Part shown: piece after piece, positions 59,798 to 64,000 of the stretch
How the letters are laid out: every line of letters begins with the position of its first letter
Position numbering within the stretch: position 1 is the stretch's first letter
NCBI GenBank assembly: GCA_012960035.1
Contig: DUBZ01000135.1
Location: 372,001 to 436,000 of the forward strand
From: Myxococcales bacterium
Lineage (GTDB): Bacteria > Myxococcota_A > UBA9160 > UBA4427
Length of the DNA stretch: 64,000 bases
Direction of reading: 5' to 3'
Notes under the pieces: generated by a model
The model's input: the letters and a program-made list of their open reading frames with translations, nothing else
Told to the model about the DNA's origin: nothing
Databases searched by the model: none
Position numbers and translations under genes: made by a program

Positions 59798-60292
59798 TTA
59801 GTCGGAAAAGAGGTTATCGATATCGTCGTCCGTAATCTCAGCGAAAGGTGAATCCTGACTCTGCATCGCGGTTTCCGCGTTCTTTCGCATTTCTTCGAAG
59901 AGCTTGGCGAGTTCGCTGCCCGCCTTTTTGACGCGCAATCGCACGAGGCCGAGGGAGCTACGCTCGTCGAAAACGACGACCAGGATCATGCGGTCACCGA
60001 CCAGGGTCATATGCAGATTGTCCCGCTGGCCCTGGTGGAAATGAATCGGGAATTCTTCTTCGCCGACGATCTTGGCGAGTCCGCTGGTCGCGGCCACGCA
60101 GCCGGCTGTGAGGCTGGCCAAGCTCGTGCTGTCGATTCCCTGAAGCTCGCCGGTTTCTGCGATCAGCTGTCCGGCCTTATCGACGACAAAAATGCCTTTG
60201 GCGTTGGCATCTCGGACCAGCTTTTGGATGATCGCCAGGACTCGATCAAAGTCCTGTTGCTGCATCACGAGCTGGGATTCCATCATCGGCAT
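59798..60292 (-). CDS. Roadblock/LC7-domain protein, MglB-like
   Basis: 164 residues with the roadblock/LC7 fold: RVLAIIQKLVRDANAKGIFV, VDKAGQLIAETGELQGIDST, LTAGCVAATSGLAKIVGEEE, FPIHFHQGQRDNLHMTLVGD and MILVVVFDERSSLGLVRLRV. MglB acts as GTPase-activating protein for MglA. The two genes are adjacent with 63 bases between and share a strand, so they probably form one transcript in the order roadblock then GTPase. Confidence 0.9.
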   Translation of the reverse strand: MPMMESQLVMQQQDFDRVLAIIQKLVRDANAKGIFVVDKAGQLIAETGELQGIDSTSLASLTAGCVAATSGLAKIVGEEEFPIHFHQGQRDNLHMTLVGDRMILVVVFDERSSLGLVRLRVKKAGSELAKLFEEMRKNAETAMQSQDSPFAEITDDDIDNLFSD

Positions 60293-60529
60293 TTGCCTCT
60301 ATAACCGTCCGGGAAATCGACTCTTTTGCCAGCTTACCCCGCGTTGGGTCGAGCCGGCAACACCTCACCTTGGCCTCACGTCAGCCCCGCATCCCCGCGT
60401 GTTGTCATGTTTTGGCGGCACTCGGCTGTGGTGCTTGAACAGGGATCGGCCGGCATTCTTCCTAGCTTTAGTGGGTCCCGTGGTTTATTCGCCGCGTTGC
60501 CCTTCTGATCGGGACTCTGATTCCGGCCT

Positions 60530-61132
60530 TCAGTCTGCGAGGGCGCGTCGATGCCGGATCGCGCGGCTCACTGTAACGTGATCTGCGTATTCGAGGTCTC
60601 CGCCGAGCGGCATGCCGGACGCGATTCGAGTGACTTCTATGTTGGATCCGCGCTCTTGGTTGGAGCGTTCGAGTCGATCGGCGAGGTAGTGGGCCGTGGC
60701 ATCGCCTTCGGCGGTGGGATTCGTCGCGAGGATGACTTCCTTGACGCCGTCGACCTGAGCGCGCTTTTCGAGTTCGCTCACCCGAAGTGAATCCGGCCCC
60801 ATTCCATCGATCGGCGAAAGTGCGCCGCCGAGAACATGGTAAAGACCCTTGAAGCTGCCGCTGCGTTCGATGGCGGCCATGTCTGCGGGCTCTTCGACCA
60901 CACAGATCAGCGTCGTGTCGCGACCCGGATGCGCACAGACCGGGCAGGGCGTTCGATCCGAAAGCGTGAAACAAGAATCGCAGACGACCGTGTCCCTCTG
61001 AAGTCGGGCGATTGCTTCGGAGAGTTCGAAGGTGAGATCGTGGGGCGCGCTCAAAAGGAAATAGGCGAGCCGGGTGGCCGACTTTTCACCGATGCCCGGT
61101 AGGCGCTTCAGGCTTTCCACGAGTCGGTCCAT
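60530..61132 (-). CDS. recR: Recombination protein RecR
   Basis: 200 residues from ATG 61132; an in-frame TTG at 61150 would add six. The N-terminal helix-hairpin-helix is LVESLKRLPGIGEKSATRLA. The Cys4 zinc finger is CDSCFTLSDRTPCPVC, and the Toprim domain begins LICVVEEPADMAAIERSG with SPIDGMGPDSLRV. RecR forms the RecFOR complex for gap repair. The order dnaX-ybaB-recR on the minus strand is the usual bacterial arrangement. Confidence 0.94.
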   Translation of the reverse strand: MDRLVESLKRLPGIGEKSATRLAYFLLSAPHDLTFELSEAIARLQRDTVVCDSCFTLSDRTPCPVCAHPGRDTTLICVVEEPADMAAIERSGSFKGLYHVLGGALSPIDGMGPDSLRVSELEKRAQVDGVKEVILATNPTAEGDATAHYLADRLERSNQERGSNIEVTRIASGMPLGGDLEYADHVTVSRAIRHRRALAD

Positions 61133-61151
61133 CGCCGGCGAAGTCGACAAA

Positions 61152-61469
61152 CTAGCTTCCCAGGCCGGCGAGCATGGACTGCTGCACCCGGGCGAGTTCT
61201 TGGCCGACGGACTCCTGAGCCTTGGTGAGGGCGGCGTTCACGGCGGCAGCAACGAGGTCCTGCAGCATCGCCTGATCTTCCCCAGCGAGAAGGGCTTTCT
61301 CGATCTTGATCGAGACCACGCGCAGGGCGCCGGAGACCGTGGCTTCCACCATGCCGCCTCCGCTGCTCGCCTCGAAACTGCGTGCGGCGAGTTCTTTCTG
61401 CATATCACCCATGCGGCTCTGCATTTGTTCCGTACGCTTGAGCATTTCCTGCATGTCGTTGGGGTTCAC
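61152..61469 (-). CDS. ybaB: YbaB/EbfC nucleoid-associated protein
   Basis: 105 residues. Seen: MLKRTEQMQSRMGDMQKELA, SGGGMVEATVSGALRVVSIK and EDQAMLQDLVAAAVNAALTK, the characteristic helix-strand-helix pattern of the DNA-binding dimer. The start overlaps the dnaX stop by four bases (ATGA), and recR follows closely. Confidence 0.94.
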   Translation of the reverse strand: MNPNDMQEMLKRTEQMQSRMGDMQKELAARSFEASSGGGMVEATVSGALRVVSIKIEKALLAGEDQAMLQDLVAAAVNAALTKAQESVGQELARVQQSMLAGLGS

Positions 61470-63295
61470 CGGTTTTCTCCAAGCGGTCGGATTTCGACGA
61501 TTTCTGCTTCGAGGATCTCGAGTGCCAGGTTCACTGGCTCACTATTAAGCGCCTCCTGGCGGCGCTTGCGCGAGTGTTCGCGGGAATCCGTATTGCCTTT
61601 TTGTGGGTGATGGGCGCTTTCCGTTTCGACCGTGACGCGAACAGGTTGCCCAAAGAGATCGCTGGCGAAATTTTCGAGATCAGGAATTCGCGTCGTGAGC
61701 CGTTCTGCATGGAATGCGACTTCCGCGCCGAGGACGATATTGTTGCCCTCGATCGAGAGGAGCTTTGCCGCTTCGAGACTGGCGAAAAGGCTGCGATCAC
61801 TCTCGAGCGCTTTTCCACGGAATCGATCGAAGAGGGCCTCGGGTGAGGCACCGCCGCCGAGAGTTTGCGCCGGCGATGTCGCAGCGCTTTTGCCTTTCCG
61901 CTTGGTCGCTTTAGCAACGGGCGCGGGCGGTGCCGCTTTCGGAGCTGTTGGCGCGGGCGGGCGCGAATCCGAAGCATGTGATGTTGGCTTGTTAGGCGGC
62001 GCGGCAGGGGGCACAACAGAGGGCGCAGATGCGGTCTGCGATGGTTTCTCGCCGACTGGCTCGGTTCGCCGCCGTCTCGGTCCACGATCCGCCGTTCGAC
62101 CGCCTGACGGGGCTGCTCCGCCGCCGGCTCCTCCCGTGCCCGAACTGGATGCCAGGCGACGTTCGAGCTGATCGAGGCGAGTCAGAAGCTGTTGGACATC
62201 GTCTCCCGCTGGCAGCGTCGCCAGGCGAATCACGGCCATTTCGAGAACCGCGGTGGGGCGCGGTGCCCAGGAAAGATCTTCGATTTCGCGCACGAGCGCT
62301 CGGAACATGCGGCGCAAGCGTGTGGGTTCGGTTCGCGAGCTCAACGCGATGAGTTCGGCGCGCTCCTCGTCCGTTCCGTCGAAGAGCCCCTGGCCATTCG
62401 GTGCCACACGCAAGACGACGAGGTCTCGCAATAATTCGAGCAGTGCGTCGGCGATTCGCCGCGCCTCGGATCCGCCAGCTGTCGCGAGCACGACCGACTC
62501 AAGGGCGAGCTTGGCGTCTCCTTCGATGCAGGCCTCGATGATTTGGCGTAGCACGCGACGATCGACGAGGTCGAGGACCTCCGCGATGGTTTCGTCGGTG
62601 ATGGTTTCGCCGCCGTAGGCGATGATCTGATCGAGGAGCGTCTGGGCATCGCGCATCGATCCGTCGCCTTCGCGCGCGATCTGCGCGAGCGCTCCGGCGG
62701 AAATCTGGATTCCCTCGGACTTACAAATTTCGCGCAGTCGATCGGAGACGCTGGCGAGGGCGATGCGCCGGAGATCGTGACGCTGGCATCTCGAGAGAAC
62801 CGTGAAGGGGATCTTCTCTGGATTGGTCGTCGCGAAGACGAAGAGGCTTTTCGGTGGCGGTTCTTCGAGGGTTTTGAGAAGCGCATTGAAGGCCGAGGTC
62901 GAAAGCATGTGGACTTCATCGATGATGAAGATGCGATATTTGCCCGGTGCGGCGGCATAACGAATCGACTCGATGACTTCTCGAATGTCATCAACGCCAG
63001 TTCGACTCGCGGCGTCGATTTCCTGGACATCCGTCGAGCGGCCTTCGGTAATTTCGCTGCAGGCCATGCAGCTGCCGCAGGGTTCGTCGGTCGGTCCCTT
63101 TTCACAATTCAGGCAACGCGCGATGAGTCGCGCCAGGGTCGTCTTTCCGACACCGCGGGGTCCCGTGAGCAGGATCGCATGGGGGATTCGCTCGCTTCGA
63201 ATTGCGTTTCGAAGGGCCTTTGTAACATGACCCTGTCCGGAAACTTCGTCGAAGCTCTGGGGGCGCCACTTGCGGGCGATGACCTGGTAACTCAT
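61466..63295 (-). CDS. dnaX: DNA polymerase III subunit gamma/tau
   Basis: 609 residues. N-terminal AAA+ clamp-loader ATPase: SYQVIARKWRPQSFDEVSGQ, GPRGVGKTTLARLIARCLNC (Walker A, then the zinc cysteines including CGSCMAC), FIIDEVHMLSTSAFNALLKT, and FATTNPEKIPFTVLSRCQRH (sensor 1 and SRC motif). A Pro/Ala/Thr-rich linker from about 370 to 470 is followed by a tau-like C-terminal region (FDRFRGKALESDRSLFASLE). Whether a programmed frameshift makes gamma is not evident. It lies downstream of the SRP RNA gene, the common arrangement. Confidence 0.95.
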   Translation of the reverse strand: MSYQVIARKWRPQSFDEVSGQGHVTKALRNAIRSERIPHAILLTGPRGVGKTTLARLIARCLNCEKGPTDEPCGSCMACSEITEGRSTDVQEIDAASRTGVDDIREVIESIRYAAAPGKYRIFIIDEVHMLSTSAFNALLKTLEEPPPKSLFVFATTNPEKIPFTVLSRCQRHDLRRIALASVSDRLREICKSEGIQISAGALAQIAREGDGSMRDAQTLLDQIIAYGGETITDETIAEVLDLVDRRVLRQIIEACIEGDAKLALESVVLATAGGSEARRIADALLELLRDLVVLRVAPNGQGLFDGTDEERAELIALSSRTEPTRLRRMFRALVREIEDLSWAPRPTAVLEMAVIRLATLPAGDDVQQLLTRLDQLERRLASSSGTGGAGGGAAPSGGRTADRGPRRRRTEPVGEKPSQTASAPSVVPPAAPPNKPTSHASDSRPPAPTAPKAAPPAPVAKATKRKGKSAATSPAQTLGGGASPEALFDRFRGKALESDRSLFASLEAAKLLSIEGNNIVLGAEVAFHAERLTTRIPDLENFASDLFGQPVRVTVETESAHHPQKGNTDSREHSRKRRQEALNSEPVNLALEILEAEIVEIRPLGENR

Positions 63296-63430
63296 CGGCG
63301 ATCCAATGCGATCGCGAGGGGCAGGTCGATGATCAAAGGAGGATGCTCAGGCAAGAGGGGGGACCCAACCTATTGAAAGATTATTGAAGACTGCACTCGA
63401 TCGTTTTACGCGTTCGCAGGCATGCTGAGA

Positions 63431-63540
63431 GTTGACCGCAGGGCTTATCCGATCGCAGCCAAGTCCCTGCTGCGGCTGCTTCCTTCCGGATCTGACCGGG
63501 TTCACAGGATCCCGAACTCGAACGGGACCCTGCGGTCAAC
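63431..63540 (-). ncRNA. ffs: 4.5S signal recognition particle RNA
   Basis: Read on the minus strand, the conserved domain IV core GGTCAGATCCGGAAGGAAGC followed by AGCC is closed by long complementary ends: GTTGACCGCAGGG at the 5' end pairs with CCCTGCGGTCAAC at the 3' end. The length of about 110 bases and the position upstream of dnaX both match bacterial 4.5S RNA. This RNA pairs with Ffh to target membrane proteins. Confidence 0.95.
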
Positions 63541-63656
63541 ACTCGACACGTCTACTGCGATCTAAATGGCCGAAACGACCGAGCCGCTTCAAGTCATTCA
63601 CGATGTTCACAATAAAGAGTGACGAAGACTGAAAATACATGGGGTGGCGATGAGTT

Positions 63657-64000
63657 TCAAACGCTCCCTGAAAAAGGGGACAGGGATTGGATTGTCGCTT
63701 CGAGCTCATCGAGGGAGGACAATACGGCGGTGGCCGAGGAAAAACGAGGGTCGTCGCGGTCTTCGGAGGACGGAATAGCGAGACATCGCATCCCAGCCGC
63801 GAGCGCGGCGGCAACGCCGTTAGCCGAGTCCTCAATTGCGGTGCAGGCCCCTGGTTCGAGCCGTAGATCCCGCGCGGCCCCGAGATAGACATCTGGATGA
63901 GGCTTGCCGGCGGCTTCATTCTCGGCAGAGCGGACGACTTCGAAATAGTCTCGGATTCCGAGTTGATCCAGGGTCGTCTCGATCAGAAAGAGCGTGGATG
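63657..64000 (-). CDS. HAD-superfamily phosphatase, C-terminal part (truncated by window)
   Basis: The last 114 codons of a HAD hydrolase on the minus strand, beginning outside the window. The cap-to-core part reads LDQLGIRDYFEVVRSAENEA, then GKPHPDVYLGAARDLRLEPG (motif III Lys), TAIEDSANGVAAALAAGMRC (motif IV, with Glu-Asp) and LAIPSS. This resembles beta-phosphoglucomutase-like or sugar-phosphate phosphatases (HxpB type). The N-terminal nucleophile Asp motif is outside the window. Confidence 0.85.
   Translation of the reverse strand, partial: STLFLIETTLDQLGIRDYFEVVRSAENEAAGKPHPDVYLGAARDLRLEPGACTAIEDSANGVAAALAAGMRCLAIPSSEDRDDPRFSSATAVLSSLDELEATIQSLSPFSGSV

Overview
The window looks like chromosomal DNA of a GC-rich, Gram-negative, aerobically respiring bacterium. 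Outer-membrane and lipoprotein genes, an RND efflux pump, an aa3-type oxidase with a bc complex, and an MglA-type GTPase next to a roadblock protein (the Myxococcus polarity pair) suggest a deltaproteobacterial-grade lineage such as Myxococcota, Binatota or relatives. That placement is inferred from gene content; no rRNA is present to confirm it.

Layout. 1-8.5 kb: MFS transporter, DUF420-like membrane protein, SH3/coiled-coil protein, CaiB/BaiF CoA-transferase, PaaA-like di-iron protein, purC-purE, then a decayed cvfB. 8.5-15.7 kb: a PKD-domain lipoprotein followed by an outer-membrane barrel, a PoxB-like ThDP enzyme and an FMN glutamate-synthase-like protein. 15.7-25.6 kb: a respiratory operon (ctaC-ctaD-ctaE, a membrane protein, dihaem cytochrome c, Rieske protein, cytochrome b with a fused cytochrome c, a CtaG/4Fe-4S fusion, a YtkA-like protein), with several start/stop overlaps. 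25.9-31.4 kb: small membrane proteins, a Coq4-like pseudogene, a ClC transporter, a mosaic of CzcA and serine-recombinase remnants abutting tRNA-Asn, and greA. 31.7-44.2 kb: CPBP protease, RidA, RarD, a two-domain CoA-transferase, NTF2-like protein, an unrecognised 456-residue protein, MaoC hydratase, YeiH-type transporter, PPi-type phosphofructokinase and an amidohydrolase lipoprotein. 44.3-46.1 kb: a sterol-desaturase-family pseudogene and two tRNA-Pro genes. 46.2-52.7 kb: the classic priA-def-fmt-rsmB-rpe run on the minus strand. 52.7-58.7 kb: spermidine-synthase-like protein and a TetR-MFP-RND efflux operon with a palindromic candidate operator. 59.1-64 kb: MglA, roadblock protein, recR-ybaB-dnaX, the 4.5S SRP RNA and the end of a HAD phosphatase.

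The most unusual general feature is gene decay. At least five genes survive only as remnants (cvfB, Coq4-like, CzcA, serine recombinase, sterol desaturase), with weaker traces of others. Three of them keep a long, well-conserved reading frame interrupted mainly by nonsense codons; the sterol desaturase has six in-frame TAG codons. No CRISPR array, intact prophage or intact insertion sequence was seen. The best novelty candidates are the CtaG/ferredoxin-type fusion and bc complex variant, the double CoA-transferase with one half lacking its catalytic Asp, the unrecognised 456-residue protein, and the nonsense-rich pseudogenes.
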